DNA of 64,000 bases from an uncultured Flavobacteriales bacterium (GCA_938074325.1 CALJFZ010000017.1:62001-126000), one strand, 5' to 3'. Counted from the stretch's first letter, positions 18,585 to 29,128 are shown. Program-made: numbers and translations. Notes: generated from the sequence alone by a model not told the origin.

Positions 18585-20239
18585 CCAGCGTTGTGGATGT
18601 TCGTGACCGCTCGACCCGAGGGGTCGACTACATTTTTCAAGCTTTCATTCCACTCAAGGGCCTTCTCGGTTGAGCACGCCACGGACTTGCCTCCCGGCAC
18701 AGAGTTCGCTGCGGCGGATGAAGGGAAGTGCTTCTCAAAAATGGTCCGGTAGAAGTAGCCTTCTTTCGTAGCGGGCGGATTGATGGGGAAGCGAACGCTT
18801 GCACGTTCCATCTCCTCATCGCTGACCAACCGTTCGGCGTGGTCACGCAAGCCGTCGATCCAACCGTAGCCAACGCCGTCAGAAAACTGCTCCTTCTGCC
18901 GCCACAGCACTTCATCAGGGATGAGACCTTCAAACGACTCGCGGATGATGTGCTTTTCAATGCGCCCTTCACCGCCCATCTTGACTTCGGGGTCGAGGTT
19001 CATGGCGTAGTTGACGAAAGGCTTGTGTAAGAAGGGTACGCGCGTTTCAATTCCCCATGCCATCATGGATTTGTTGGCACGCGAGCAATCGTATTTGTTC
19101 AAGGCCAGCACCTTCCTAACGGATTCCTCGTGGAATTCTTTGGCATCCGGTGCCATGTGGAAATACAAATAGCCGCCGAACAGTTCATCGGCTCCCTCGC
19201 CGCTCAGAACCATCTTGATGCCCATGGCCTTGATTTGGCGGGCCATGAGGTACATGGGGGTGGAGGCACGAATCGTCGTAACGTCATAGGTTTCGATGTG
19301 TTTGATCACGTCATCGAGAGCATCCAATCCCTCTTGAATGGTGAATACCAGCGGGTGGTGAATCGTCCCAATGTGATCCGCCACTTTTTGGGCGGCAGCA
19401 ACATCGGGGCTGCCTTCCAGTCCAATGCTGAAGCTGTGCACCTGCGGCCACCAGGCTTCTGTGTTGTCTTCGTCATCGACGCGCTGCTTCGAAAAGTTTT
19501 TGGCCACGGCGGCAATGACGGAAGAATCCAGTCCGCCGCTGATGAGCAATCCGTAGGGGACATCGCCCATCAAGTGGGACTTAACGGACTGCTCCAGCGC
19601 TGCCCGCAATTCTTCTTTTCGGTAAGCGCGTTTGGGGGCTGTTTCCCAGTCCATCCAATCTTCCGTGTAGTAACGCTGAGGGGCAGAATCCCCAGAACCC
19701 CAAATGTGGCCCGGGGGAAATTCACTCACGTCTTCGCAAAGCGGTTCCAATCCTTTCATCTCCGAAGCCACCATCAGTTCGCCTTCCGCGGTGTGGCCGT
19801 AGTACAAGGGGATGATGCCTATTGGGTCGCGCCCGATGAGCCACTTGTCTTGCTGAACGTCGTACAAGACGAAGGCAAACATGCCTTCCAAATGATGTGC
19901 AAGTGCTGCTCCGTGTTCCCGGTACAAAGCCAAAATCACTTCGCAATCGCTGCCCGTTTGGTAGGGGTATGCACTTGTTTCAGCGCGCAGCTTCTTGTGG
20001 TTATAAATCTCTCCGTTCACGGCCAGAGCGGTTCCGGTCTCTTTGTCGATGAGGGGTTGGGCACCGCTGCTCACGTCCACAATCGCCAGCCGCTCGTGCG
20101 CGAGAATGGCACGCTCGTGTTGAAACACGCCGGACCAGTCCGGACCTCGATGGCGCTGGCGTTTGGAAATGGACAGTGCTGCTGCACGCAAGTCGTCAGC
20201 AGATGATTGGGCACTTAAAATCGCGGTAATCGAACACAT
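18560..20239 (-). CDS. asnB: Asparagine synthase (glutamine-hydrolysing)
   Basis: Starts MCSI (Cys2 nucleophile); 'RHRGPDWSGVF', 'ISGGLDSSVIAAVA', 'VLSGEGADELFGGYLYFH'; start moved to internal MCSITAI. Confidence 0.95.
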   Translation of the reverse strand: MCSITAILSAQSSADDLRAAALSISKRQRHRGPDWSGVFQHERAILAHERLAIVDVSSGAQPLIDKETGTALAVNGEIYNHKKLRAETSAYPYQTGSDCEVILALYREHGAALAHHLEGMFAFVLYDVQQDKWLIGRDPIGIIPLYYGHTAEGELMVASEMKGLEPLCEDVSEFPPGHIWGSGDSAPQRYYTEDWMDWETAPKRAYRKEELRAALEQSVKSHLMGDVPYGLLISGGLDSSVIAAVAKNFSKQRVDDEDNTEAWWPQVHSFSIGLEGSPDVAAAQKVADHIGTIHHPLVFTIQEGLDALDDVIKHIETYDVTTIRASTPMYLMARQIKAMGIKMVLSGEGADELFGGYLYFHMAPDAKEFHEESVRKVLALNKYDCSRANKSMMAWGIETRVPFLHKPFVNYAMNLDPEVKMGGEGRIEKHIIRESFEGLIPDEVLWRQKEQFSDGVGYGWIDGLRDHAERLVSDEEMERASVRFPINPPATKEGYFYRTIFEKHFPSSAAANSVPGGKSVACSTEKALEWNESLKNVVDPSGRAVTNIHNAGYSDDEAS

Positions 20240-20355
20240 GATGATCAAAAATCTTTGCAGGGCTTACGGCAGGTGCCGCGCAGATGTTGCGATTCGGTCC
20301 ATTAAAAACATCAAGTCTTCCCCTACCTTTGATTCAACCTAGAAATGACGAAACC

Positions 20356-23214
20356 ATGAATTGGAGTTTACGCAACGCTTTGCCCGCTGTGGCATTGCTT
20401 TTCACCCTGCCTGTAAAGGGGCAGATTGCCGCGGATGAAACGCCGTTTATTGACCACGAGGTGTTGGTGATGTTGGACACGGACGTCGAGGCGGAAAAGG
20501 TCTTGGCTGCGCTTGAATCGCTGGCCACATTTGAGGTCATAGGAATTCCTTCGCCTTCCACGAACATCTACCATTTGTATGTGCCCGGAGATGATTGGGC
20601 TCAAGCCTTGGGCAAATTTGAGAGCAACCCTCACGTCCGAGCGGTTCAGTTAAACCACTTGGTCACGGAGCGGGAAACAGTCCCGAATGACCCGAATTTC
20701 GGTCAGCAATGGCACCACGTGGAATCCGGTGATCACGACATCGACTCCGACTTGGCCTGGGACGTCACGACCGGGGGGGTAGCAGGCAACGGTGCACGCA
20801 TCGTTGTAGCAGTCCTCGAAGGAGGTGGTTCCAACTACAACCATACGGACCTCATTGACAACCACTGGACCAACCCGGGGGAGATTCCGGGCAACGGCAT
20901 CGACGATGACAACAACGGGTATGTCGACGACTACAACGGCTGGAATCCCGGCAACAATTCGGACAACATCGCCGGTGGCGGTCACGGCACGTCTGTGAGT
21001 GGAATGATTGGCGCAACTGGAAACAACGGGTCCGGAGGAGCCGGTGTGAACTGGGACGTGGACATCATGCAAATCGATATGGCCAATGGCCTCTCGGAGT
21101 CGAACGTCATCGCCGCCTACGAATACCCCAAGACCATGCGTGACATCTTCAACGCCACCGACGGCGCGGAAGGTGCCTTCGTGGTAGCGACCAACGCTTC
21201 GTGGGGAATCGATCAAGCCAACCCTGCAAACTATCCGTTGTGGTGCGCGTATTATGACGAGCTCGGGGCATCCGGTATTTTGAACTGCGGTGCCACCACG
21301 AATTCTCCCCTCAACGTTGATGCAGTTGGCGACATGCCCACCGCCTGCAGCTCGGAGTACATGGTGTCCGTCACCGCAACGAACGACAACGACGTTCGCA
21401 CATTCAGTGGTTACGGCGCCACGACCATTGACCTCGGCGCTCCTGGAGAGCAAGTCTACTTGCCAAGCGGGTCGAGCAACTACGGTAACACGAGTGGAAC
21501 GTCGTTCGCAAGTCCTTGTGTGGCGGGTGCCATTGCACTGGTGTACAGTGTACCGTGTCCAGATTTGGCCGCGTTGTCTCTCGCAAACCCTCAAGGCGCC
21601 GCGGATTTGGTGCTCGGTTACATTTACGACGGGGTAGACGTGGTGCCTAACTTGATCGGAGAGACCGTTACGGGTGGTCGATTGAATGTGGCGAATTCCG
21701 TGAATTTGGCCATGGCCGGATGCGGACCGGTAGAATGTGCCATCGAATCGTTTACCGCAACAGCGGAATGCGTTTACGACATGGGAGCGGACACGGTGTT
21801 GACCATCGCAACCCTAGACGCCTCCTTCGACAGCTTCTTGTGCGCGGCAGACATCATCTGCTACAAGGATTCGGCTGCTGCTGAGTGGATGTGCGAATTG
21901 ACAGAAAACAGCGGAGAGGAGCTGAGCAATGCCTCGTCGGCTATCCTGGCGGGTTTGATGCCAAATACCACGTACGAAGTGTACTTCGCTTTGGATACAT
22001 TGGTCAGCGATACCATCAGCTTCACGACACCGGATTGTGGTGTGTTGATTCCGGGCTGTACGGATCCTGAAGCATTGAACTACGATGAATCTGCGACCAT
22101 CGATAACGGCGGTTGTGACTACCCTTGTACGGATGTTGTCTTTACCGTGACCACCGATTGCTGGCCCGAAGAAGTGGGATGGACCATTGTGAGCGAAGCC
22201 GGTGAAACATTGGCAGAATTGGCCCCAGGAACATACGAGGAGGAAGAGGCCGAAGAGACGTGGTCGGCTTGCCTTGTAAACGGATGCCACACGTTGACTA
22301 TTACCGATGCGTACGGTGACGGCATGTTTGGAAGCCAATGGGGATCATGCGACGTGGACGGCAATTACGTCTTTGAAACCGCAGAAGGCGCAGTCATTGT
22401 CCAGATGGATGAACCGGACTACGGCGATGCGATTACTCATGAATTTTGTTTGCCCGTTGTACCGGGCTGCACGGATGCCGGTGCCTGCAACTACAATGAA
22501 GAAGCCAATGCCGATGATGGGAGCTGTTTCAGTGTAGGAGATGCGTGCGATGACGGCGATGAAGAGACCGTATTCGATGCATATACGGCCGACTGTGAAT
22601 GTGCCGGTGTGCCCGCCGTTCTTGGATGTTTGGACGAAGCGGCGTGCAATTTCGACGCAGGTGCCAACGTCGATGACGGCTCATGCTACTACGTTGCCCA
22701 GGGCACGATTGCAGGGGCTCAAACAGCGACTGACATGACCGTCGAAACGTACACGTACGATGGAGATGCCGCGCACACGTATGACTGGTCTGCGACAGGA
22801 GGGACCATTCAAGGCACAGCTTCAGGCGTCGGTGTTCTCTCGGTGGATGTCGCTTGGGAAACCACAGGAGGCGGATCTGTAAGCGTTGTGGAGACGGACA
22901 CCACAGGATGTTCAGGAGAAGTCACCCTACAGATTGATTTGTTGGTCAACTCCATCACTGAATTGGAATTGGCTGGTATCGAAGTATATCCAAACCCCGC
23001 TAATGAGACGATCAATGTGCGCATGGCTTCTCAAGCTAGCCCGTGGGCGATTGTGGAGTTGGTGGACGCATACGGTCGCGTTGCTGCTTCTTGGCAAGTC
23101 GTGGACGCGCAGATGGAGCTCAACGCCGGTGCATTTGCGAATGGATTGTACACCCTGCGTTTCCTGAACGCAGCGGGTGAGGCGTGTTCAACGCCGATGC
23201 TGATTCAGCACTGA
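20356..23214 (+). CDS. T9SS-secreted S8 (subtilisin-like) peptidase carrying GCTDxxACNY repeats and type A CTD
   Basis: 'HGTSVSGMIGATGNN' and 'SGTSFASPCVAGAIALVYS' are S8 His and Ser motifs; repeats 'GCTDPEALNYDESATIDNGGC', 'GCTDAGACNYNEEANADDGSC', 'GCLDEAACNFDAGANVDDGSC'; C-terminus 'IEVYPNPANETINVRM...VELVDAYGRVAAS...FANGLYTLRF'. Confidence 0.9.
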   Translation: MNWSLRNALPAVALLFTLPVKGQIAADETPFIDHEVLVMLDTDVEAEKVLAALESLATFEVIGIPSPSTNIYHLYVPGDDWAQALGKFESNPHVRAVQLNHLVTERETVPNDPNFGQQWHHVESGDHDIDSDLAWDVTTGGVAGNGARIVVAVLEGGGSNYNHTDLIDNHWTNPGEIPGNGIDDDNNGYVDDYNGWNPGNNSDNIAGGGHGTSVSGMIGATGNNGSGGAGVNWDVDIMQIDMANGLSESNVIAAYEYPKTMRDIFNATDGAEGAFVVATNASWGIDQANPANYPLWCAYYDELGASGILNCGATTNSPLNVDAVGDMPTACSSEYMVSVTATNDNDVRTFSGYGATTIDLGAPGEQVYLPSGSSNYGNTSGTSFASPCVAGAIALVYSVPCPDLAALSLANPQGAADLVLGYIYDGVDVVPNLIGETVTGGRLNVANSVNLAMAGCGPVECAIESFTATAECVYDMGADTVLTIATLDASFDSFLCAADIICYKDSAAAEWMCELTENSGEELSNASSAILAGLMPNTTYEVYFALDTLVSDTISFTTPDCGVLIPGCTDPEALNYDESATIDNGGCDYPCTDVVFTVTTDCWPEEVGWTIVSEAGETLAELAPGTYEEEEAEETWSACLVNGCHTLTITDAYGDGMFGSQWGSCDVDGNYVFETAEGAVIVQMDEPDYGDAITHEFCLPVVPGCTDAGACNYNEEANADDGSCFSVGDACDDGDEETVFDAYTADCECAGVPAVLGCLDEAACNFDAGANVDDGSCYYVAQGTIAGAQTATDMTVETYTYDGDAAHTYDWSATGGTIQGTASGVGVLSVDVAWETTGGGSVSVVETDTTGCSGEVTLQIDLLVNSITELELAGIEVYPNPANETINVRMASQASPWAIVELVDAYGRVAASWQVVDAQMELNAGAFANGLYTLRFLNAAGEACSTPMLIQH

Positions 23215-23227
23215 TGCTGGAGGCCGC

Positions 23228-24094
23228 TTATTGGGCGGCGCCAATCTCAAACCAAAAAGAACCTCCGTGGCGCTCGACGCCATGGAGGTTTTTGTTATCC
23301 CACAAAGGAGCGAGCTTGGCTTGAAGGTCGGCTTGCTGAGCGACCCAAAATGCAGGGAAAATGGGACGGTAACGAATTGGATTACTCGCCAACATGGCCG
23401 CCAAGACGTATTGTTCTGAATACCCGCGGTCGCACATGTCTTGGGGGTAATCCCAAGGCAAGTACACGTCGTGCACTTGGACAATGACGCCTTCCTTCAG
23501 CCGAGGTAACCATTCCAGAAAGAATACGGTGGCATCCGAGTTCGGTAAAACCCGGTGGCTGTTGTCGATGAACAAGATGTCACCGGCTTCCAGCTCTTCC
23601 GCCCATTCGGTTCCCACTGCCTCAAAAGGCCGGCGCACAATGCGCTGAGAAACCTGGTCGATGTCCGCACGGGGGTAAGGATCAATGCTGATCACTTCAG
23701 TATCGATGCTGTGTTGACTCTTCGCAGCTGCAACGAGCAGCGTAGAATTCCCAGATCCCACCTCCAAGTACTTCTTGGGCTTCCGCTCCGCGATGAACAT
23801 GTACAAAGCTGCGATGTCCAATCCCGGGAGGAACTGGTTATTCCAAGCGGGAAGCAGTGGATTGGGTTCGTCTACGCGTTTTCGGATGGCATGAAGTTGA
23901 GCGGTGTATTTCAAGATGCGCTCTACTTCGTGTGCAATAACATCCTTGCGTTGCTCCAACAGATTGTGAATCTCCACCAGCCCATTGCCGCTCTCAGGTG
24001 CTGACCGCGGAGATAGGTTCACGTGGTAATCGAGGTGCAAGGTTTGCCATCGCTTGGAGGCAAATCGGTACAAGGACTTTAAGCCGCGAATCAT
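23228..24094 (-). CDS. Class I SAM-dependent methyltransferase-like protein
   Basis: 'KYLEVGSGNSTLLVAAAKS...VISIDPYPRADIDQV' and 'DILFIDNSHRVLPNSDATVFFLEWLPRLKEGVIVQVHDVYLPWDYP'. Confidence 0.75.
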   Translation of the reverse strand: MIRGLKSLYRFASKRWQTLHLDYHVNLSPRSAPESGNGLVEIHNLLEQRKDVIAHEVERILKYTAQLHAIRKRVDEPNPLLPAWNNQFLPGLDIAALYMFIAERKPKKYLEVGSGNSTLLVAAAKSQHSIDTEVISIDPYPRADIDQVSQRIVRRPFEAVGTEWAEELEAGDILFIDNSHRVLPNSDATVFFLEWLPRLKEGVIVQVHDVYLPWDYPQDMCDRGYSEQYVLAAMLASNPIRYRPIFPAFWVAQQADLQAKLAPLWDNKNLHGVERHGGSFWFEIGAAQ

Positions 24095-24852
24095 GTGGAC
24101 TCTTTTTCAATTTGTGCATCCCATTCGGCGCGGAGGCGCAAGACCTCTTTCTCGGTCCAGTCGCGGGTTTTGGTCAGCATCTCGCCTCCATCGGGAAGGC
24201 AGGTAGTCGGGCCATAAGATACTTTTACGTCGATGTGACGGGCGCCAAAATGCTTCCAGGCGTGCGGAATGAACTGAGCTTGACCGACCCATGCGATGTT
24301 CGGGTCCTTGTATTCAATGGCAATGGGCGTAATTGGAAAACCTCCTTCCGCGCTGATGTAGAACATGGAAGGTCGGTATTCCAGGAGTTCTGGACCGAGG
24401 TATGTGGTGCCCTCTGGAAAAATGACAATGCTGTATCCATTTTCCAATCGATTTTTGACGGACTCGCGGGTTTGTTTCCGGCTTTCCTTGCTGCTCCGGT
24501 CGACCCAAATGGTTCCCAATAACGAAGCACCCCAACCGATAATCGGCCAAGACTTGCTTTCAACACGGCCTACGAATACCACCGGATTCTTTGCAGGAAT
24601 CATCACGGCATCGACGTAACTCCTGTGGTTGCCCATCAGGATAGAAGGTTCTTCCGGTAATTCGCCTTCGACGAAGACGCGGATGCCCATAAGGCGGTAA
24701 ACATCCCGGAAGAACCGAAGCATGATGCGGTGAATTCGATTCCGATCCTTTCCGAAAAGCACTTGTGAAATGCCAAGCGCCAACGTGTACCCCAAGCTCA
24801 AAAACAGAAAGCCTGGAATCCGGTAACTTGAGCGTAGAAATCGCGCTATCAT
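24091..24852 (-). CDS. plsC: 1-acyl-sn-glycerol-3-phosphate acyltransferase
   Basis: 'ILMGNHRSYVDAVMI' (NHxxxxD) and 'VIFPEGTTYLGPE' acyltransferase motifs. Confidence 0.85.
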   Translation of the reverse strand: MIARFLRSSYRIPGFLFLSLGYTLALGISQVLFGKDRNRIHRIMLRFFRDVYRLMGIRVFVEGELPEEPSILMGNHRSYVDAVMIPAKNPVVFVGRVESKSWPIIGWGASLLGTIWVDRSSKESRKQTRESVKNRLENGYSIVIFPEGTTYLGPELLEYRPSMFYISAEGGFPITPIAIEYKDPNIAWVGQAQFIPHAWKHFGARHIDVKVSYGPTTCLPDGGEMLTKTRDWTEKEVLRLRAEWDAQIEKEST

Positions 24853-25520
24853 GCGTGCGAAGATAGGCGCAACTGAGCTATAAAATCGGAACGGTGGACG
24901 AACGGAATTTTGGTGAATTTTTTGCTGGGTGGCGCCTGAACCCGAACGCGTTTTCCGGCTACGATCGGATGCTCAAAGTCCAATTCGTAGGCGCACAAAA
25001 ACAACCCCTTTCCGCGGTATATGCCCCCCGCATGTGGATAAGTGTCGTCCCCCACAATTCCATGGCCGACTCCGTGGAGGTGGCGCCGGAGTTGGTGGGT
25101 TCGCCCGGTCAGGGGGCGGAGCAGCGCGAGGCTCACAGCGCCGCCTCCAGCAATGGTACCTTGTGCGAGGCATTGAGCCGTCGTCACGGCTTGCTTCCCT
25201 TCCAATGGCCATTCCAAGAGCAGGCTCGGCGGCAGGGCTCCATGCACCAATGCCAAGTACGCTTTGTGCACCCTCCGCTCGGCAAATAGCTGGCCCATCG
25301 CACGCGTAGCCGCTACGTTTTTACCGAATACGACCCACCCTGAAGTTGGGAAGTCCAGGCGGTGGCATGCAGCGATTTCTGAGCGGTTTTGCGCTTGTAC
25401 GTGCTTGCTCACCTTCCGAAGAAAGGTGTTCCCGTCGTTTCCCGATGTCAACAGGCCATGGGGCTTCCAGGCCACCGCAATGTGTTCGTCTTCGAACCCA
25501 ATGTGCAAAGGGGGCTGCAA
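24849..25520 (-). CDS. RluA-family pseudouridine synthase
   Basis: 'ACHRLDFPTSGWVVFGKN' (HRLDxxTSG) and 'LRPLTGRTHQLRRHLHGVGHGIVGDDTY'. Confidence 0.88.
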   Translation of the reverse strand: MQPPLHIGFEDEHIAVAWKPHGLLTSGNDGNTFLRKVSKHVQAQNRSEIAACHRLDFPTSGWVVFGKNVAATRAMGQLFAERRVHKAYLALVHGALPPSLLLEWPLEGKQAVTTAQCLAQGTIAGGGAVSLALLRPLTGRTHQLRRHLHGVGHGIVGDDTYPHAGGIYRGKGLFLCAYELDFEHPIVAGKRVRVQAPPSKKFTKIPFVHRSDFIAQLRLSSHA

Positions 25521-25527
25521 TGCTCTG

Positions 25528-27690
25528 TTACTCTTGAGGCAGTGGAACGTTCATTTCATGGAACATAAAAGCCCATTTGTCCGCCTGCTCGTCCAGAATT
25601 TTCGAAGTGGGTTTTCCCGCTCCGTGTCCTGCATTCTTTTCGATGCGAATGAGCGCTGGTGCCGCTCCAGATTGGCAAGCCTGAAGTCGAGCAGCGAATT
25701 TGAAGCTGTGCGCCGGTACCACACGGTCGTCGTGGTCGGCAGTCGTGACCATGGTTGCAGGGTATGCCGTCCCAGGTTGGAGGTTGTGGTAGGGGCTGTA
25801 CCCTGCTAGGTTTTCAAAATCAGCTTTGGAACTGTCCGCACAACCGTATTCCGGAATCCATCCCCACCCGATGGTGAAGCGATGGTAGCGCAACATGTCC
25901 ATGACGCCAACTGCTGGGAAGGCAACGCCCGCTAAATCCGGTCGCTGGGTCATCGTGGCGCCCACGAGGAGACCTCCGTTGGACCCTCCTGCAATGGCCA
26001 ATCGGCTGGACTGCGTATACCCTTCATTGATCAGGTATTCGCCCGCAGCGATGAAGTCGTCAAATACGTTCTGCTTCTTGAGCAACATGCCGGCTTCGTG
26101 CCACTCTTCGCCGAATTCCCCGCCTCCGCGCAGGTTGGGCATGGCATATACGCCTCCATTTTCGAGCAACAAAAGCAACGAGGAGCTGAAGCTAGGGGTC
26201 AGACTGATGTTAAATCCGCCGTAGGCATAGAGGTAGGTGGGACGGTTTCCGTCCAATTCCAAGCCTTTTTTGTGTACGATGAACATGGGCACTTGCGTGC
26301 CATCTTTGGATGTGAACCAAACTTGCTTGGACTCGAAGTCTCCAGGTGTGAAATCCACTTCCGGCGCTGCAAACAGCGTGCTCTCGCCCGTTTCCATGTC
26401 GTAGCGGTAAATCGACGTGGGGTAGGTAAAAGAAGTGAAGGCGTAGAAAGTCTCTTTTGCATCCACCTTGCCTCCAAATCCGCCGACGGACCCTGCATCG
26501 TTGGGAAGTGCAATTGGGCGAGGATTGGAGCCGTCCATGTCCATTCGGATGACAGCGTTGCACGCATTTTTGAGGTAGGTTGCAAACAACTGTCCTCCAG
26601 TGCTGCGGACACCCTCCAGGAGGTGTTCCGAGGCGGGGATGACGTCGATCCAGTCAGCCGTATTGTCTGCAGCGATTCCAGCAAGGCGGTAGGTGGGAGC
26701 GTCCTGATCGGTTACCACCAAAAAGCGGCCGTTGTGGTGATCCACGACAGAGCTGCGGGTATTAAATCCAGGAATCAACGATTGCCAAGTGGCATTGGGA
26801 TTGTTCAGGTCCAAAAAGTCCAAGCTGTTGCCATCTGTCCCCGTAGACGAATTCAGGATGAGGTAGCGCTTGTCTTCCGTTGCGTAGGCGAAATGGTAGC
26901 GATTGGGCTCGTTGTCGTTTCGGTAAACCAGTCGGTCGGCAGATTGGTCGGTTCCTACTTTGTGGTAGTAGACACTGTGGTAGGTGTTCTCGGCGCTCAA
27001 TTCGCTTCCTTCCGGTGCCGGGTACCTGCTGTAGTAGAAGCCGTTTCCGACCCAACTCGTCCCTGAGAACTTGACCCACTTGAGGACATCGCCTTGGGGT
27101 TGCCCGGTAGCGAGATCGTAGATGTGGATCTCCTGCCAATCGGAGCCAGCGGCGTTCTGAATGACCGCGATGTAACGGTCGTCGTCGCTTGCGCTGCCGA
27201 GCGAAGCGGTCACTGTTCCGTCTTCACTCAAGGCGTTGGGGTCGAGGAACAATTGATCCTCTCCGTTCAGCTCATTGCGCACATACCAGACGCTTTGGTT
27301 TTGCAAACCGTCGTTTTTTGATAGGAAGTAGCGGTCGCCAATCTTCCTTGGCATGCCAATCTTTTCGTAGTTGAACAGGGCTTCGAACCGCTCCCTGAGT
27401 GGCTTTCGCCATTCCAATCCCTTCAAGTAGCCTTGCGTGAACGCGATTTGTTCGTCCACCCAAGCCACGGTCTCATCGGAGCGGTCGTCTTCCAACCAAC
27501 GATAGGGGTCAGCGACTTCAATATCCCACAAGGTATCGGTGGTTGCTTCCGTTCGCGTGTCGGGATAGGTCAATGCGGATTGCATGGAGGTTGGGGGAGT
27601 TTGGCAAGAGGTAAAGAACAAAAAACCGCTCCAAATGAGCAACAAAGAAAGGGGGCTATGGAAAGAGCGGGAGGCGGGTTGGTGAATCAT
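25528..27690 (-). CDS. Prolyl oligopeptidase family serine peptidase (lipoprotein)
   Basis: '[21 protein letters not shown]' propeller N-terminus; '[22 protein letters not shown]' catalytic Ser; '[16 protein letters not shown]' Asp and '[10 protein letters not shown]' His; lipobox-like 'LFFTSC'. Confidence 0.93.
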   Translation of the reverse strand: MIHQPASRSFHSPLSLLLIWSGFLFFTSCQTPPTSMQSALTYPDTRTEATTDTLWDIEVADPYRWLEDDRSDETVAWVDEQIAFTQGYLKGLEWRKPLRERFEALFNYEKIGMPRKIGDRYFLSKNDGLQNQSVWYVRNELNGEDQLFLDPNALSEDGTVTASLGSASDDDRYIAVIQNAAGSDWQEIHIYDLATGQPQGDVLKWVKFSGTSWVGNGFYYSRYPAPEGSELSAENTYHSVYYHKVGTDQSADRLVYRNDNEPNRYHFAYATEDKRYLILNSSTGTDGNSLDFLDLNNPNATWQSLIPGFNTRSSVVDHHNGRFLVVTDQDAPTYRLAGIAADNTADWIDVIPASEHLLEGVRSTGGQLFATYLKNACNAVIRMDMDGSNPRPIALPNDAGSVGGFGGKVDAKETFYAFTSFTYPTSIYRYDMETGESTLFAAPEVDFTPGDFESKQVWFTSKDGTQVPMFIVHKKGLELDGNRPTYLYAYGGFNISLTPSFSSSLLLLLENGGVYAMPNLRGGGEFGEEWHEAGMLLKKQNVFDDFIAAGEYLINEGYTQSSRLAIAGGSNGGLLVGATMTQRPDLAGVAFPAVGVMDMLRYHRFTIGWGWIPEYGCADSSKADFENLAGYSPYHNLQPGTAYPATMVTTADHDDRVVPAHSFKFAARLQACQSGAAPALIRIEKNAGHGAGKPTSKILDEQADKWAFMFHEMNVPLPQE

Positions 27691-27726
27691 TTGTCAACGA
27701 TTAATTTGCCCAAAAATACCGGAAAG

Positions 27727-28530
27727 ATGCGCAACGATAGTGACGAAATTGACTTTCAGATTTTTGGCGACGACATGCAGACCGTCGAGGTTGAATTGGA
27801 CCCAGGTGAAACGGTGGTAGCAGAGGCAGGAGCCATGAACTGGATGGAGGAAGGCATCCGATTTGAGGCACGAATGGGCGATGGCTCGGCGGTTCAATCC
27901 GGATTTTTCGGTTCCTTGCTCGGAGCGGGCAAACGTATCCTGACCGGCGAATCCCTGTTCATGACGCATTTCACCAACAATGGAATGGGCAAGCGGCGGG
28001 TAGCTTTTGCTTCTCCCTATCCCGGAAAAATCATGCCCATTCAGTTGGCAGATTTAGGTGGGGAAGTGATCTGCCAGAAGGATGCCTTTCTCTGTGCCGC
28101 GAGGGGGACGGAAGTATCCATTGCCCTGAATAAGCGATTGGGGTCAGGGTTTTTCGGCGGAGAAGGATTCATTTTGCAAAGGCTACGTGGAGACGGTATG
28201 GCGTTCCTACATGCGGGGGGAACCATAGTTCAGAAGCAGTTGAACAACGAGAGCCTGCGAATTGACACGGGATGCATCGTGGCCTATGCGGGGAACATTG
28301 ATTATTCCATCGAAGCTGCAGGAGGCTTAAAGTCGATGTTTTTTGGCGGTGAGGGGCTTTTCCTCGCAACGCTGCAAGGGACCGGCACGGTCTGGCTGCA
28401 GTCGTTGCCGTTCAGTCGATTGGCAAACCGAATCTTAGCCCATGCACCAGCCGCAGGGGGCAACTCGAAGGGAGAGCGCACGCCCTTGGGGCAGTTAGGT
28501 CGAATAATGGACGGTGACTTCCGAATTTGA
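27727..28530 (+). CDS. TIGR00266/AIM24 family protein
   Basis: '[26 protein letters not shown]', '[26 protein letters not shown]', '[23 protein letters not shown]'; start placed at internal ATG (MRNDSDEI). Confidence 0.87.
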   Translation: MRNDSDEIDFQIFGDDMQTVEVELDPGETVVAEAGAMNWMEEGIRFEARMGDGSAVQSGFFGSLLGAGKRILTGESLFMTHFTNNGMGKRRVAFASPYPGKIMPIQLADLGGEVICQKDAFLCAARGTEVSIALNKRLGSGFFGGEGFILQRLRGDGMAFLHAGGTIVQKQLNNESLRIDTGCIVAYAGNIDYSIEAAGGLKSMFFGGEGLFLATLQGTGTVWLQSLPFSRLANRILAHAPAAGGNSKGERTPLGQLGRIMDGDFRI

Positions 28531-28532
28531 CT

Positions 28533-28540
28533 TATTTTTG
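28533..28540 (+). promoter_or_regulatory. Candidate Bacteroidota -7 element (TATTTTTG vs TAnnTTTG) upstream of the RRM gene
   Basis: Exact match to the TAnnTTTG -7 consensus about 64 nt before the ATG; no convincing -33 TTTG partner found. Confidence 0.3.
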
Positions 28541-28603
28541 CTTCGCTAACGCGTTAAAATTCTTGGTTACTTAACCACATCACCTTTCACACCGACTTTT
28601 TAG

Positions 28604-29128
28604 ATGAAATTATTCGTCGCCAAATTGAACCGTGATGTTCAAGATGAACATTTGGTAGAAGCCTTTTCTGCCTACGGAGAAGTGGCTTATGCCCGTGTCA
28701 TTACCGATCGAGATACCGGTCAGTCCAAATGCTTTGGGTTTGTCCAAATGAGGGACAAAGCGGCTGGAGAGGCTGCTATTGAAGCCATGAACGGTGCTGA
28801 ACTCATGGGGTTCCGAATGGTGGTCAAAGAGGCGGAGGAGCGACCACGTTCGGGCGCCCCTCGTCAAGGAGCGAGTTCCGGCGCACCCGGTCGACCATCC
28901 GATGGACCGTCGCGTCCACGAGTAGCTCGGTCTGGCGAAAGCGGCGAGTTCAGTCGCCACTCGGATTCTGCAGGTAAGCCTCCTCAGGAATTCCGCAAAA
29001 AGGCCGCTCCAAAAGGGGGCAAGGCCAAAGGTCAACGCGACATCTACGCAGATGGTCCGAAACCCTCAAAGCTCAAGAATTCGAAGCCGAAAAACACGGA
29101 TTGGTTGGACGATATAGACGATTTTTAA
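28604..29128 (+). CDS. RNA recognition motif (RRM) RNA-binding protein
   Basis: 'KLFVAKLNRDVQDEHLVEAFSAYGEVAYARVITDRDTGQSKCFGFVQMRDKAAGEAAIEAMNGAELMG' has RNP1/RNP2; basic disordered C-terminal tail. Confidence 0.93.
   Translation: MKLFVAKLNRDVQDEHLVEAFSAYGEVAYARVITDRDTGQSKCFGFVQMRDKAAGEAAIEAMNGAELMGFRMVVKEAEERPRSGAPRQGASSGAPGRPSDGPSRPRVARSGESGEFSRHSDSAGKPPQEFRKKAAPKGGKAKGQRDIYADGPKPSKLKNSKPKNTDWLDDIDDF

Noticed and set aside
19130-20206. 358-aa plus-strand ORF opposite asnB
   Set aside because: Antisense to a clear AsnB with all catalytic motifs; no recognisable product.
20650-21594. 314-aa minus-strand ORF opposite the S8 protease
   Set aside because: Antisense shadow of the catalytic domain; Val/Arg-rich with no recognisable motif.
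26098-27066. 322-aa plus-strand ORF opposite the prolyl oligopeptidase
   Set aside because: Antisense to a well-supported enzyme; composition typical of a shadow ORF.
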